Shown: positions 18,148-32,281, counted from the stretch's first letter. The stretch is DNA of 32,592 nucleotides from Nitrososphaeria archaeon (GCA_027047855.1 JALTTZ010000035.1:1-32592), one strand, 5' to 3'. Translations and numbers: made by a program. The notes: generated by a model from the letters alone, not told the origin.

Positions 18148-18336
18148 GTTTTATCACCACTTTTCATTTACCTTACTATTTACTAACTATAGTTATATAA
18201 AAACTTTATGTTAATTACGTTGTACTTTTTCGGTTTTACTTCTCTTAAAATTAAATTTATGTGGTCGGCGGTTTTCATTACTTAATTTAGTGTTTATCTG
18301 TTAATTTTATATTGTTATGTTGTAGGGGTTGATGCC

Positions 18337-19431
18337 ATGTCTAGGAAGTCTAGAAAGAAGCAGTTTAAGAAACGGATAGAGACGCTAAAGTCTCTTGAGG
18401 CCTTTGGTAAATCTATATACAAATATTTGGAGAGGGGGCGCTTCCCGGTTGTTAAGGTGCCTAGTAGGAGTGTAGGGAATATTATTTATGATGAGGAGGA
18501 GCGTGGCTATGTGTTGGGAAATAAAACAAAACTTAGGAACGCGGCTAACTTCCTCCATTTAAAGAAGTTCACTCAATTTGTTTGGATAGCTTATTTTGCG
18601 CACGAGTTGGTGGAGAATAGGAAGACTAGTACCCTTAGGGATGTTTATTACTCAAGTCAGGCCTATGGTGTGGATTTTGAGGAACAGCGTGAGTCCGATG
18701 AATTGATTATGGATCTTGAGGCTTTGTTGGGTAGACCTAGGGAGGATTTTAATATATTTCCGGCTGAGAGGGCAGCGATATTTGGTGATCTTACCATCGA
18801 GTATACTGTGCCGGGATATGAAGGGAAGAGGATTAACCTTACTACTCACCCAGATGGTTTGATGATCGGTCATAGCCTTCGAACAAGTGAGTTTATTGAG
18901 ACTAGTGCAGAGAGGGTCTTTGTTATTGAGAAGGACGCTATATTCAATAGGTTCATCGAGGAGAGGATTTACGAGAAGTATAAGGCGATTTTGATAAGTA
19001 CATCTGGGCAGGCCCCCAGGGCTGCTAGGTATTTGATTAGGAGGTTGAACCAAGAGTTGGGTCTGCCTGTCTACATTTTTACCGACGGTGATGTATGGGG
19101 ACTTCATATCGCCGGGGTCATTATATATGGTTCGGCTAATTCTGCCCATGTACGGGAGTTGCATACTCCGGATGCAAAGTGGATCGGGGTCTGGGCTACT
19201 GATATCGAGAGGTATAAACTACCTACAGATCCCTTTAGTGAGGTGGATATGAAGCGTCTAAATGAGTTGTTGAGGGATCCAAGGTATCAAGGTGAGCTGT
19301 GGCAAAGGGAATTGAATAAGTTTAAGAAGCTGCGTAAGAAGTCGGAGCTTGAGGCATTCAGTAGATATGGCCTAACTTACATTGTCGATACCTATCTTAA
19401 GAATAAGATGGAGGAACTTGACTCTCTTTAA
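18337..19431 (+). CDS. top6A: DNA topoisomerase VI subunit A
   Basis: Toprim-type PVYIFTDGDVWGLHIAGVIIYGSANSAH, WIGVWATDIERYKLPTDPFSEVD, WQRELNKFKKLRKKSELEAFSRYGLTYIVDTYL. Confidence 0.93.
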   Translation: MSRKSRKKQFKKRIETLKSLEAFGKSIYKYLERGRFPVVKVPSRSVGNIIYDEEERGYVLGNKTKLRNAANFLHLKKFTQFVWIAYFAHELVENRKTSTLRDVYYSSQAYGVDFEEQRESDELIMDLEALLGRPREDFNIFPAERAAIFGDLTIEYTVPGYEGKRINLTTHPDGLMIGHSLRTSEFIETSAERVFVIEKDAIFNRFIEERIYEKYKAILISTSGQAPRAARYLIRRLNQELGLPVYIFTDGDVWGLHIAGVIIYGSANSAHVRELHTPDAKWIGVWATDIERYKLPTDPFSEVDMKRLNELLRDPRYQGELWQRELNKFKKLRKKSELEAFSRYGLTYIVDTYLKNKMEELDSL

Positions 19432-20950
19432 TTCCGTACCTCTCCTTAAGCTTATTTAGCAGTGGTGTTATGTCCGGCTTTTCTTTGTGAGCTAGGCGTG
19501 CAGAGAATTCGCTCATGAGTTTCAAATGTTTCTCGAATATCTTTAATCTCTTTTCGGCGTGAATTCTCCTAATTATTCGTTTGGTATATTTACTGAATCT
19601 CCTTAGTAAATACCTTATAGCGAGCTCTATCTCTTTCTCTATCTCTGGTACATCGGCTATGGCTTCTTTTCCTACTGTTTTGAATGGGATTTTGGTGCTT
19701 GCTATATGTATGAATAGGGCGGTTGGTTTATCGCTTGGTCTTTTATAGCTACTGATATTAATGTTATTAAGTACCTTGGTAGATACGTCACTTCCTTCAT
19801 CATATAATAAGGGAATCTTGTTTGCATATCTGAATAATACTATTTCCCCCGCGAAGCCCGGTATGTCTCCGCCATACGCTAATGCAGCTTCGACTATGAA
19901 GGGGTGGCCTTGGTAGCTTGAAGGCGGTCTTGTGACTACGTCTATGTATTCAGGACTGAACTCTTTCTCGATACCTTTTCTGAATATATCCTCTCCTATC
20001 GGGCTCAATACGTCGGCTGAGGGGGATATAAATTTGTCATAGTTTTGTAGTGCTTTATATAATTTTTCTATGTCTTCGTCAGTTAGTTCACCTAGTCTTA
20101 TGTTGTGCTTTATTTTCGCGAAGCTTAGGAATCTTTTTGCCGTGGTTGTACCTACTCGGTGGAACTTTTGGGAGAGGAATTCAACTAGGGTCAGTGCTTC
20201 ATCTGAGGAATTGATTAGGTATTTGAGTGTCTCTATATCGATTCCATGTGGGTGTGGTAGTGTTTCTCGGGGTGGTTGGGGCATCTTATTATATGTTCTC
20301 TTGAAGAAATACAGGTTGCCCTCTGGATCTATAAAAGTTATCTCTGCATAGGGGGTTATGGCGGCGGTCTCTTTAAAATAGCTTATTATGTATCTGGAGG
20401 CTCTCGAGTAATCTCCTTCTAAATATAGCTCTAAGATAGTGCCTCTCCATCTGTCTTTATTTCTATAATTTTTATGTCTGATGATTTTGGGCCTATTTTT
20501 CTTTATATCTATCTTGAATGTGTAACTAACAACGGTTTTTCCACCTGTGCTTGTAGTTACTTTCACTGGTCTCCCGGATGTCGCCTGGGCGTACAGGATG
20601 GCCATGGTGCCTCCCAGACCAAATGTTCCCCTGCTTTGCCTAAGGATATATTTGCTGCTGAAGAATACCCGGCCCAGAGCATCTAATACGTATTCCTTAG
20701 GTATCCCTGACCCATTGTCCTGTACATATAATTTATATATAGCTACTGTTTTCGATATATCTTCCACTTTCCTAAGGGAGACCATTATCTGTGGTTTAAT
20801 TCGATGTAGTTCACATGCATCTAAGGAATTCTCGAATAGTTCCCTTATGGCTGTGTATAGGGCACGGGCTGGATTAGAGAATCCAGCTAACTGCCTGTTT
20901 CTGTAGAAAAACTCGCTCGGACTCGCTTCTCTAAATACTTCACTTACCAT
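19397..20950 (-). CDS. top6B: DNA topoisomerase VI subunit B
   Basis: GHKL ATPase motifs ELFENSLDACELH, VQDNGSGIPKEYV, RGTFGLGGTMAILYAQATSGRPV; SPSADVLSPIGED. Confidence 0.93.
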   Translation of the reverse strand: MVSEVFREASPSEFFYRNRQLAGFSNPARALYTAIRELFENSLDACELHRIKPQIMVSLRKVEDISKTVAIYKLYVQDNGSGIPKEYVLDALGRVFFSSKYILRQSRGTFGLGGTMAILYAQATSGRPVKVTTSTGGKTVVSYTFKIDIKKNRPKIIRHKNYRNKDRWRGTILELYLEGDYSRASRYIISYFKETAAITPYAEITFIDPEGNLYFFKRTYNKMPQPPRETLPHPHGIDIETLKYLINSSDEALTLVEFLSQKFHRVGTTTAKRFLSFAKIKHNIRLGELTDEDIEKLYKALQNYDKFISPSADVLSPIGEDIFRKGIEKEFSPEYIDVVTRPPSSYQGHPFIVEAALAYGGDIPGFAGEIVLFRYANKIPLLYDEGSDVSTKVLNNINISSYKRPSDKPTALFIHIASTKIPFKTVGKEAIADVPEIEKEIELAIRYLLRRFSKYTKRIIRRIHAEKRLKIFEKHLKLMSEFSARLAHKEKPDITPLLNKLKERYGIKESQVPPSYS

Positions 20951-21489
20951 CCTCCTAACCCCATTCTTCTCATACTACGGGCATTATATAGATATTCATA
21001 TACTACTCTGTGTGGTAGACCCATAATTAGTTTCCTAATGGCCTCGTCAAGTATTAGTATATCGTCGAATAGTCCTATAGCGGCCACATAATGTCTATAT
21101 ATAGATATATCGGTATTGGTTGTCTCTTCTAATATCCTCCTGGTCTTACCCTTCTCTCCAATTATTCTCCCTAAGACTCTTCTTAAATTATTCTCATCCT
21201 TCTTTTTTAAGTAGTTATATACATCAATTACATGTAGATTATAATCTGGATCGAGTAGTTTAAACGCCTTATCCGGGGAAAACCCGTAGTTGATGGCTTT
21301 TATAATATTTTGGGCAGTCAAAACATCACTCAAACTTTCTCCCTTGATAGTAACTACTCCCGATTTACTATTAACTTCGATCTTCGTATTTGTAGCTTCT
21401 TCAATTTTTCTTTTTATCTCTCCTTTCTTTCCTATCAACACCCCAACTCTATCGGGTTCTATACCAACCTTATACTCCACTTCAACCAC
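20944..21489 (-). CDS. KH-domain RNA-binding protein (Dim2/Pno1-like)
   Basis: Two KH-type motifs: VGVLIGKKGEIKRKIEEATNTKIEV and LGRIIGEKGKTRRILEETTNTDISIY. Confidence 0.85.
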   Translation of the reverse strand: MVEVEYKVGIEPDRVGVLIGKKGEIKRKIEEATNTKIEVNSKSGVVTIKGESLSDVLTAQNIIKAINYGFSPDKAFKLLDPDYNLHVIDVYNYLKKKDENNLRRVLGRIIGEKGKTRRILEETTNTDISIYRHYVAAIGLFDDILILDEAIRKLIMGLPHRVVYEYLYNARSMRRMGLGGW

Positions 21490-22270
21490 CTTTGATATAG
21501 TCTAACACCTCCTCGACAGATATATCCAGCTCGACTCCTCTGTTTCGGAAAAAGTTTATTATGTTTGATATATCCCTTATAAGAAAAGTCTCAGCCATAG
21601 GATGTTTAATACTAACAGCCTGGCCGAAATCAAATATTATAGGCTTTCTTCTGAAGTAGAAGATATTATATTCGCTTAAATCAGTATGTACTAATCCAGC
21701 TTCATTATATAGCAAATAAATTTGTCTTAATATTTGGTAGAGCATGAATGAAGTAACTCTTCTATAATCTTTCAATATGGGTGCGGGAGTAAAATCTTTC
21801 CCGATAAACTCCATAACCAATACATTATTCTTGAATGCAATGGGCTCGGGGACATATACGCCTGCTTCATATGCCGCTTTAAGATTTCTAAATTCTTTTT
21901 GGGTCCATAGATATACGATTTTGTGCATTGATTTACCGATTCCCTCGAATCTAGGATCGCCCATAATGTATTTCATCCTTCCCTTCCTAAATTCCGCTGT
22001 CATGATTAGAAATATTTTTATCGCTATAGGTTGCCCGTCTGGGTTTGTTCCCGCATATACACGTGACTCCTTTCCGGCTGAGACTACCCCATATAATTCC
22101 TCAATTATTCCTTCATTAGATAATTCATATAGGGTTTTTAACGTGTTTTCATCAAAAACTTCTTCCTCTGTTTCTCTTTCATCTATATCTTTCTCTCTAA
22201 ATTTATACTCTTTTATGTACCTATATAATCTTTGTTCCAGTTTTTTTAGTGCTTTCTCCTCTGCATCCAT
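21482..22270 (-). CDS. rio1: RIO1-type serine/threonine kinase
   Basis: GVVSAGKESRVYAG, IAIKIF, HTDLSEYNIFY, PIIFDFGQAV. Confidence 0.9.
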   Translation of the reverse strand: MDAEEKALKKLEQRLYRYIKEYKFREKDIDERETEEEVFDENTLKTLYELSNEGIIEELYGVVSAGKESRVYAGTNPDGQPIAIKIFLIMTAEFRKGRMKYIMGDPRFEGIGKSMHKIVYLWTQKEFRNLKAAYEAGVYVPEPIAFKNNVLVMEFIGKDFTPAPILKDYRRVTSFMLYQILRQIYLLYNEAGLVHTDLSEYNIFYFRRKPIIFDFGQAVSIKHPMAETFLIRDISNIINFFRNRGVELDISVEEVLDYIKGG

Positions 22271-22277
22271 TTCCCTG

Positions 22278-22592
22278 TCAGCCTAGCCACTCTGGAAGAT
22301 ATCCATTGTCGATAAGCCATTGCTTCTGGGCTCTTGTGTATCTACCAACAATATCTCCTCTTTTGTCATTTTGAAATCCCCACAGCTCGACGAGGACAGC
22401 GTCGCCCACCCTTATCCACACTCTTTTACGTAATTTTCCAGGTATCCTACAGACCCTCTCTTTTCCATCGGCACATAATACTAGTACATTACCCGCTCCT
22501 AGGATCTTTTTTGCTACGCCGAGAATCTGCCCTTCACTGGGCAAAGGTGTATCTTTCAAATCTTTTTCAGACAATATTTTCCTTTTACCCAT
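22278..22592 (-). CDS. eif1A: Translation initiation factor aIF-1A
   Basis: GQILGVAKKILGAGNVLVLCADGKERVCRIPGKLRKRVWIRVGDAVLVELW; SD GGAGGTG upstream. Confidence 0.93.
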   Translation of the reverse strand: MGKRKILSEKDLKDTPLPSEGQILGVAKKILGAGNVLVLCADGKERVCRIPGKLRKRVWIRVGDAVLVELWGFQNDKRGDIVGRYTRAQKQWLIDNGYLPEWLG

Positions 22593-22647
22593 CTTTAAAC
22601 ACCTCCTATTCTCTCTCCAATGCTCTAAATATAATTAATATCCATGT

Positions 22648-22655
22648 TTTATAAA
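22648..22655 (-). promoter_or_regulatory. Probable TATA box for the aIF-1A/rio1/KH/top6B run
   Basis: Minus strand TTTATAAA about 60 nt upstream of the aIF-1A start. Confidence 0.45.
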
Positions 22656-22775
22656 GGAATTTCTCTTTTTGCGCTTTGGGGGAATTTTTCGGGATTTGTA
22701 TTTTACATTTATAGAATTCTAGGTTTAGTTGAGTAAAGATTGTCGACCTTTTTTCTTTACCAATATATATCTAGT

Positions 22776-23081
22776 TCAATACGTTTTTATAAATATTGCT
22801 GTTTTCACCCCTTCCTGTTCGCCTATGGCGTTGGGATGGATGTATTTCAATCTTATGCCCAGGTTTACTGCGTTGTTTCCATAGAATATTATGGATGATG
22901 CTCGTTTCAGTTTGTCAATCACCTCGTCTTCATTCAATACATAGTCGTATGGTTCATTACTTAGGAATGTGTTGCCATCTATGACGTCTTTATCATATAT
23001 AGTTATGAATATTCCATATTGTGGATTATTTTTTTCTGAGATGTAATATATACACTCTTTCTTCTTTTGCGTTTTATCCAT
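22776..23081 (-). CDS. DUF424-like protein
   Basis: FITIYDKDV...VIDKLKRASSIIFYGNNAVNLGIRLKYIHPNAI resembles archaeal DUF424; next to aIF2-beta. Confidence 0.55.
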   Translation of the reverse strand: MDKTQKKKECIYYISEKNNPQYGIFITIYDKDVIDGNTFLSNEPYDYVLNEDEVIDKLKRASSIIFYGNNAVNLGIRLKYIHPNAIGEQEGVKTAIFIKTY

Positions 23082-23090
23082 ACAAATACC

Positions 23091-23525
23091 TCACTTTATG
23101 GGTGGTACGGGGGATTCGGCACCACATATACTGCATTTTATTACCAAGGCCTTCCCCTTCTTTATCAAGTTTGTGTCGTATCCTTCGCACATTGGACATT
23201 TAACATATCTCTTTATGAAGAAGTTGACAGTGTTCTGGAGTGTTTGAAGGTCTATTCTGGTATGTAGTATGAGCCTGCCGTCGCTAGGTGTCGCTGGTGT
23301 AGCAAGCTCATGGGCAAGGAATTTTCTTATTACGTCTGGATCTCTATTTATGTATTCGGCTACATCCTTAAAGTTTACAAATACGGTTTTGTTTTTGCCT
23401 TGGTAGAATAACTGTACCAATGGTGGCTTGAATCTAGCGGCTTTCTTTTTCAAGCCATATTCGGGTAGTTTTTTATATGCCTCATTTATCATTTTCATGT
23501 ATGCATCTTTACTTTTCATATCCAT
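23091..23525 (-). CDS. eif2B: Translation initiation factor aIF-2 subunit beta
   Basis: Zinc ribbon CPMC...CSIC, KFLAHELATPATPSDGRLILHTRI. Confidence 0.93.
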   Translation of the reverse strand: MDMKSKDAYMKMINEAYKKLPEYGLKKKAARFKPPLVQLFYQGKNKTVFVNFKDVAEYINRDPDVIRKFLAHELATPATPSDGRLILHTRIDLQTLQNTVNFFIKRYVKCPMCEGYDTNLIKKGKALVIKCSICGAESPVPPIK

Positions 23526-23639
23526 TGTGTCTCCCCCTCGTATTAAATACAGCCTAATATTAGATATATAATTATTTATAATCTTAAGTGTATATGGGAC
23601 TTCTTCATTTATTTAGTTTTATTTGTGGAGGGGGTTTGT

Positions 23640-24416
23640 TTGAGTATTGGTTTAATTGGAGGTAGTGGATTAGAGACATTATTTGGGGATTCTGGTTATA
23701 AGACATTAGCCACGCCGTATGGTGAAATTAAATATTTAGAGACGTATATTGATGAAACCCATGTTGTCTTTATTCCTAGACATGGTCCCAAGCATGAGAA
23801 TCCTCCCCACAAAGTTAATTATCTAGGGAATATGTATGCCTTGGCAAAACTGGGGGTCGATAAGATTGTGGCGACTAGTGCTGTGGGGGCGGTTGACGAA
23901 TCTCTCCATCCAGGGAACCTAGTCCTAGTAGATCAATTCATAGATTTTACCAAACGGATGATAACGTTTTATGATGAACATGTTGTTCATGTCGATGTTT
24001 CAAAGCCTTATTGTCCCAATATGAATAGGGTTTTATTTAAGGTTGGTAGAGATCTTGGTATAACGTTACGTCTGGGTGCAATTTATGTGTGTACTGAAGG
24101 TCCCAGATTTGAGACTCCGGCTGAGATAAATATGTTTAGGATGTTGGGGGCTTCTATAGTAGGTATGACCAATGTGCCGGAAGTGGTTTTAGCTAGGGAG
24201 GCTGGTTTTCATTATTCTTTGTTGGCTATAGTTACTAATTATGCTGCAGGTATGCAAGATAGAATTACACAGGAGGAAGTCGTTGAGATTATGGGTAAGG
24301 CATCTGCTTCTGTAGGGAATCTACTTGAAAAAGCCGTTGGTGAGCTCACTGGCCAATCTTGGGATGATGATTGTATTAAGTTTAGGGATGTCTTTAAGAA
24401 ACTTATTCTAGGGTGA
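23640..24416 (+). CDS. mtnP: S-methyl-5'-thioadenosine phosphorylase (PNP/MTAP family)
   Basis: IGLIGGSGLE, FIPRHGPKHENPPHKVNY, YVCTEGPRFETPAEINMFRMLGASIVGMTNVPEVVLAREAG; likely TTG start at 23640 after GGAGGGGG. Confidence 0.9.
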   Translation: MSIGLIGGSGLETLFGDSGYKTLATPYGEIKYLETYIDETHVVFIPRHGPKHENPPHKVNYLGNMYALAKLGVDKIVATSAVGAVDESLHPGNLVLVDQFIDFTKRMITFYDEHVVHVDVSKPYCPNMNRVLFKVGRDLGITLRLGAIYVCTEGPRFETPAEINMFRMLGASIVGMTNVPEVVLAREAGFHYSLLAIVTNYAAGMQDRITQEEVVEIMGKASASVGNLLEKAVGELTGQSWDDDCIKFRDVFKKLILG

Positions 24417-24422
24417 TGTTCC

Positions 24423-25747
24423 ATGAATATTCTGATTGAAGGTGGCTATGTGGTTGATGCTGAGGGGATGATCAAGGATGGCGCTGTGGTTATTGAGGGG
24501 AATCGGATAGTATATGTAGGAGATAGAGATGAAGTCAAAAGACATTTTCCTAGAGGCTACTTGAAAATAGATGCTAAAGATAAGATTATTTTACCTGGAT
24601 TGATAAATGGTCATACGCACATAGCTATGACCCTGCTTAGGGGGTATGCTGATGATTTAAGGCTGCAGGAATGGCTCGAGAACTGGATTTGGCCTTATGA
24701 GGCTAAGATGTCGCCCTTGGATATTGAACTAGGGGCTTTATTGGGGTCGGTTGAGTCGTTGTTGAGTGGTGTGACTACAGTATGTTCAATGTATCATTAT
24801 CATAGAGAGCATAATGAAGCTTCCGCGGCTATTAAAGTCGGTCAACGTATAGTAATGGGGGTGGCCATGTTTTACTGGGATGAGGAGGGAAGTATTAAAC
24901 GGGTTGAGGATGCTTTGAAGCACTGGCATGGGAGAGATGAACTAGTTAGGGTTTCCGTATCACCTCATGCTCCATACACCGTATCCCCCAACTTGTGGGT
25001 AGTGGCTGAAGAGACTAGGAAAAATTGGGAGGAGGAGTCTGGTATTCCAGTTACTATAACTTCTCATATTGTTGAGGATTGGAATGAACCTGACCTTGTG
25101 AAGGAGCGGTTTAATGTTGAGGTTCCTAATAGGAGTATTTACATGTATTTGGATGATCTTGGTGTGGTAAGTAATCGTTTGGTTGCGGCTCACTCTATAC
25201 ATATGAATGAGTATGATTATGAGGTGGTTTCTAAGCGGGGGGCTCATGTTATCCATAATCCTGTTGCTAATCTTAAGTTGGGTATGGGAGTAGCTAATGT
25301 CCCTAAAATGTTGGATAAGGGAATTAATGTGGGGTTGGGGACTGACGGCCCCGCTTCAAACAATACTCTGGATATGTTCGAAACTATGAAGATAAACGCA
25401 TTACTTCATAAGGGTGTTAATAGGGATCCGACCTTAGTGTCTGCGAGGGAATCATTTAAAATGGCTACAATTAATAATGCGTTAGCGTTGGGATATCATG
25501 ACTTGGGGCTCTTGAAGGAAGGTTATCTGGCCGATATCTTGATCATGGATTATAAGCGTCCTAACACTATACCTTTATATAATGTTTATAGTCATTTGGT
25601 TTATGCCGTGAGGCCAGAAAATATAGATACGGTGATTGTTAATGGTGAGGTTGTTGTCGAGAAGGGGGTTATTAAGGGTATAGATGTAGGTGATTTGATT
25701 AAAAGAGTTTCACATAGAGCTTATGAAATAGCTAGAGAGGTTGGGGG

Positions 25748-25751
<4 letters not shown>
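24423..25751 (+). CDS. Amidohydrolase, SAH/MTA (5'-deoxyadenosine-type) deaminase
   Basis: LPGLINGHTHIAMTLLRGYADDLRLQEWLENWIWPYEAKM, VSPHAPYTVSPNLW, GLGTDGPASNNTLDMFETMK. Confidence 0.88.
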
Positions 25752-29172
<3,421 letters not shown>

Positions 29173-29307
29173 TCACCTCCACTCAAAAAGGTATAACAGG
29201 GTTATTTATAAGGTTTTATAAAAGCAATTTTTTCAAAAAATATATTTTCTATAAATTGGCTTTTACATTATCATTAAAAAACATTTTTCTAATTTCTCCG
29301 TTTTTTG

Positions 29308-29976
29308 TTATCCCCTGTATTCCATTCCCGGTATCTTAACCCTTTCATAAATTAAGTCAGTTATTTTTACAGATACAGTTATCCAGATGAAGTAAATTAT
29401 AGATATAAATAGGTATACTTCAAGCGGTTTAAATGTCTGGGCAGAGATCGATTTTGCTATGTTTGTCAATTCTCTTACTCCTATGACTAGTAGTGCTGAG
29501 GTGCTTAACCCCAGCGAAACAAGTTCATTTGTCCATGGAGGTATTACTATTCTATATGCTTGTGGTATGACGATATACCTTATTATTTCTTTTCTTGTCA
29601 TTCCTAGCGACTTTGCCGCAACTAGTTGGTCTTTGAATACAGCCTCTATTGCTCCTTTGAAGTATCCTTTTTGGTAAGCACCGCTATTTAACATCAGGGT
29701 TACGGCCCCCGCGGTGAATGAGTCCCAGTTTATTCCTGTTAAATCAGGTATGGCAAAATAGAATAGTAGTAGTTGGACTATTAAAGGGCTTCCCCTGAAA
29801 AACTCTACATATATGTTAACTAGTAGTTTTGTTAATCTGTTTCCATAGACATCTCCTAGAGCCATTAATGTCCCTATAATAAATCCACCAGCTAGGCCGA
29901 GTGCGGTCATCTCTACGGTTAGAAGGAATCCTTCTATTATGAATCTCTGGTACTCAAATATGAATTCGAAGACCAT
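29308..29976 (-). CDS. Polar amino acid ABC transporter permease
   Basis: FFRGSPLIVQLLLFYFAIP, AAKSLGMTRKEIIRYIVIPQAYRIVIPPWTNE. Confidence 0.88.
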   Translation of the reverse strand: MVFEFIFEYQRFIIEGFLLTVEMTALGLAGGFIIGTLMALGDVYGNRLTKLLVNIYVEFFRGSPLIVQLLLFYFAIPDLTGINWDSFTAGAVTLMLNSGAYQKGYFKGAIEAVFKDQLVAAKSLGMTRKEIIRYIVIPQAYRIVIPPWTNELVSLGLSTSALLVIGVRELTNIAKSISAQTFKPLEVYLFISIIYFIWITVSVKITDLIYERVKIPGMEYRG

Positions 29977-29979
29977 TCT

Positions 29980-30729
29980 TTATGTCCCCTCCAGCAATCT
30001 ACTTAGGAATGTCTTGGCTCTTTGGGTCTTAGGGTTATAAATTAGTTCTTGGGGTGTGTTCTCTTCTATTATTTTCCCATGGTCCATAAAGTATATCCAG
30101 TCGGCTACTTCCTTGGCGAAGCCTATCTCATGGGTAACCACCAGCATTGTTATACCTTGCCTACTAAGTTCCTTCATAACATCTATGACTTCCCAAGTTA
30201 ATTCGATATCTAATGATGCCGTAGGTTCATCGAATAGTATTATGTCTGGGTCCATTGCTAAGGCCCGGGCGATGCCGACTCGCTGCTGTTGGCCTCCAGA
30301 TAGTTGCGCCGGATAGTGATCAGCCCATCTCTCGAGATGAACCATTTTCAAGGTCTCTAAAGCTTTCTTCCGGGCCTCCTCTTTACTCAACTTGAGAACT
30401 ACTCTTAGTCCTAGTGCTACATTGTCTAAAGCTGTGAGATGTCTAAATAGGCTCGGCTCTTGAAATACGAATCCAATCTTACTTCTTAACTTATTTAAAT
30501 CAACTTTTTCGCTGTAAACATCTATTCCTTCAAAATATACTTTGCCTTTATCTGGTTCTTCCAAGAGACCCAATATTCTGAGAAGGGTTGATTTCCCAGA
30601 GCCACTTGGTCCAATAATTACTTTTGTTGACCCCTTCTCTATATTTAGAGTTATCCCCTTTAAAACTTCTAGTTCTCCATATCTCTTATGTATGTCTGTG
30701 CATGCCATTATCATATCATCCATAGACAT
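29980..30729 (-). CDS. Polar amino acid ABC transporter ATP-binding protein (GlnQ/HisP-like)
   Basis: GPSGSGKSTLLR, LSGGQQQRVGIARALAMDPDIILFDEPTASLD. Confidence 0.9.
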   Translation of the reverse strand: MSMDDMIMACTDIHKRYGELEVLKGITLNIEKGSTKVIIGPSGSGKSTLLRILGLLEEPDKGKVYFEGIDVYSEKVDLNKLRSKIGFVFQEPSLFRHLTALDNVALGLRVVLKLSKEEARKKALETLKMVHLERWADHYPAQLSGGQQQRVGIARALAMDPDIILFDEPTASLDIELTWEVIDVMKELSRQGITMLVVTHEIGFAKEVADWIYFMDHGKIIEENTPQELIYNPKTQRAKTFLSRLLEGT

Positions 30730-30733
30730 ATTC

Positions 30734-31390
30734 TCACCTTAATCCATATCTTGTTTTTAATGCAGATCCCTTCTTATCTAGGTAGTTTGCTATGGGGAAT
30801 GTCATAGCTATGTAAAGTAGTGCTGAGAGTAAGTAGGGTTCGAAGAATATTCTCTTTGCGTGTCTTAGTATGTCAGAGTACATTGTTAGATCTAGTACAC
30901 CTAGAATGAAGCTATAGGATGAGTCTTTTATCAGTAGTGCTATCTCTGAACCTAATCCTGGTAACGCTACTATAAAGGCTTGAGGTATTATTACATATCT
31001 TATGATACTCCATTTCCCCATTCCCAAAGATTTGCCTGCAAGGTATTGTTGGTACCCTACACTGTTTATGGCGCCTCTAAATATCTGTGATTGATAGGCG
31101 CCGCTTCTCATCCCTAGTGCTAAAGATGAGGCTAGTAAGGGATCTTTGAAGATGTGAATTATACCCCCTATCCCAAAGTATAGGAATAGCATAAATACTA
31201 GTACTGGGACTCCACGGAAGATTTTTTCATATCCTTCGGCTAGGATAGATATGTATTTGGGAGTAAATTCACGAATTATGGAGAGCGGGATCCCAATTAC
31301 AAATCCGATTAGGAATGATACAAACGAGATAAATAATGTATTGGGGATGCCTTGTAATATAAAAAGGATGTCGGAGATAGTTAGTGGCAT
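30734..31390 (-). CDS. Polar amino acid ABC transporter permease
   Basis: IFRGVPVLVFMLFLYFGIG, AGKSLGMGKWSIIRYVIIPQAFIVALPGLGSE. Confidence 0.88.
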   Translation of the reverse strand: MPLTISDILFILQGIPNTLFISFVSFLIGFVIGIPLSIIREFTPKYISILAEGYEKIFRGVPVLVFMLFLYFGIGGIIHIFKDPLLASSLALGMRSGAYQSQIFRGAINSVGYQQYLAGKSLGMGKWSIIRYVIIPQAFIVALPGLGSEIALLIKDSSYSFILGVLDLTMYSDILRHAKRIFFEPYLLSALLYIAMTFPIANYLDKKGSALKTRYGLR

Positions 31391-31411
31391 ACTTTTATAA
31401 CCACTTCAGAT

Positions 31412-32281
31412 TTATAATCCACTGCTTACGTTCCATTTGGCTCTTATTTGGTCTATTTCTCCTGATGCGAATAGCTCTGCCAATGCAGAATTTATCTTGA
31501 TTACGAGTTCATTAGCGTCTTTGTGAGCAACGAATGCAACTGGCCAGTATGATCTGGAATATACAACTACCATTGGAACCGTCTCAGTAGAGATCCACCA
31601 AGTAGTTATTGGTGTCTCGGCGTATAGTGCATCAATGTTACCGTTCTTTAATTCCTCTAATGCCGTGTCGAAATCGGGATAGCTCTTCACCTGTCCAGAT
31701 GACAAAACTCCTTTGTTCACCAGCCCTAGGAGTTCATCCTCCTGTGTAGTTCCACTTCCTGTACCTACTATAAGCCCATATTGAGCAATTTCGTCTAAAC
31801 TGTTTAGTTTAGTTATTCCGAGTTCGTCTGCCCTTGATTTAAGCATTATAAGTTGTACTTGGGTAACGATATGTGGCATTGTGAATAATACTTCTTGGTA
31901 TCTTTCTGGGGTTACTGAGAAACCGCTTACACCTAGGTCGACTTCTCTGTTCTTCACGGCAGCTATTATTGAATCGAAGCTCATCTGTTTCCACTCCACC
32001 TGTAACCCTAGTTTCTTTGCTACTGCGTTGAATAAATCAATCTCATAACCTATCAGTTGATTGGTCTTTGGGTCTAGATATTCGAATGGTGGCCAATCTG
32101 GTGAAGTAGCTACAACTATCTTCCCCCTGCTTACTATTTCTTCCCATATACTCTTCTCTTGAGGTGGTGCTGGACCTATAGTCGATGGGTTCAGTAGCGG
32201 GTAGAGATAGTAACCGACACCTAAGAATATTATTGCAACTACGACAATCGCAACTATATTAATTAACTTTGTTTCAGCCAT
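31412..32281 (-). CDS. Polar amino acid ABC transporter substrate-binding protein, membrane anchored
   Basis: ORF to 32347; probable ATG at 32281 (MAETKLINIVAIVVVAIIF TM). SPDWPPFEYLDPKTNQLIGYEIDLFNAVAKKLG typical of SBP family 3. Confidence 0.88.
   Translation of the reverse strand: MAETKLINIVAIVVVAIIFLGVGYYLYPLLNPSTIGPAPPQEKSIWEEIVSRGKIVVATSPDWPPFEYLDPKTNQLIGYEIDLFNAVAKKLGLQVEWKQMSFDSIIAAVKNREVDLGVSGFSVTPERYQEVLFTMPHIVTQVQLIMLKSRADELGITKLNSLDEIAQYGLIVGTGSGTTQEDELLGLVNKGVLSSGQVKSYPDFDTALEELKNGNIDALYAETPITTWWISTETVPMVVVYSRSYWPVAFVAHKDANELVIKINSALAELFASGEIDQIRAKWNVSSGL

Noticed and set aside
17912-18214. Plus-strand 100-aa ORF
   Set aside because: Overlaps the minus-strand 66-aa protein, which has a GGTGAT ribosome-binding site and clean TM helices; the plus ORF looks like a shadow.
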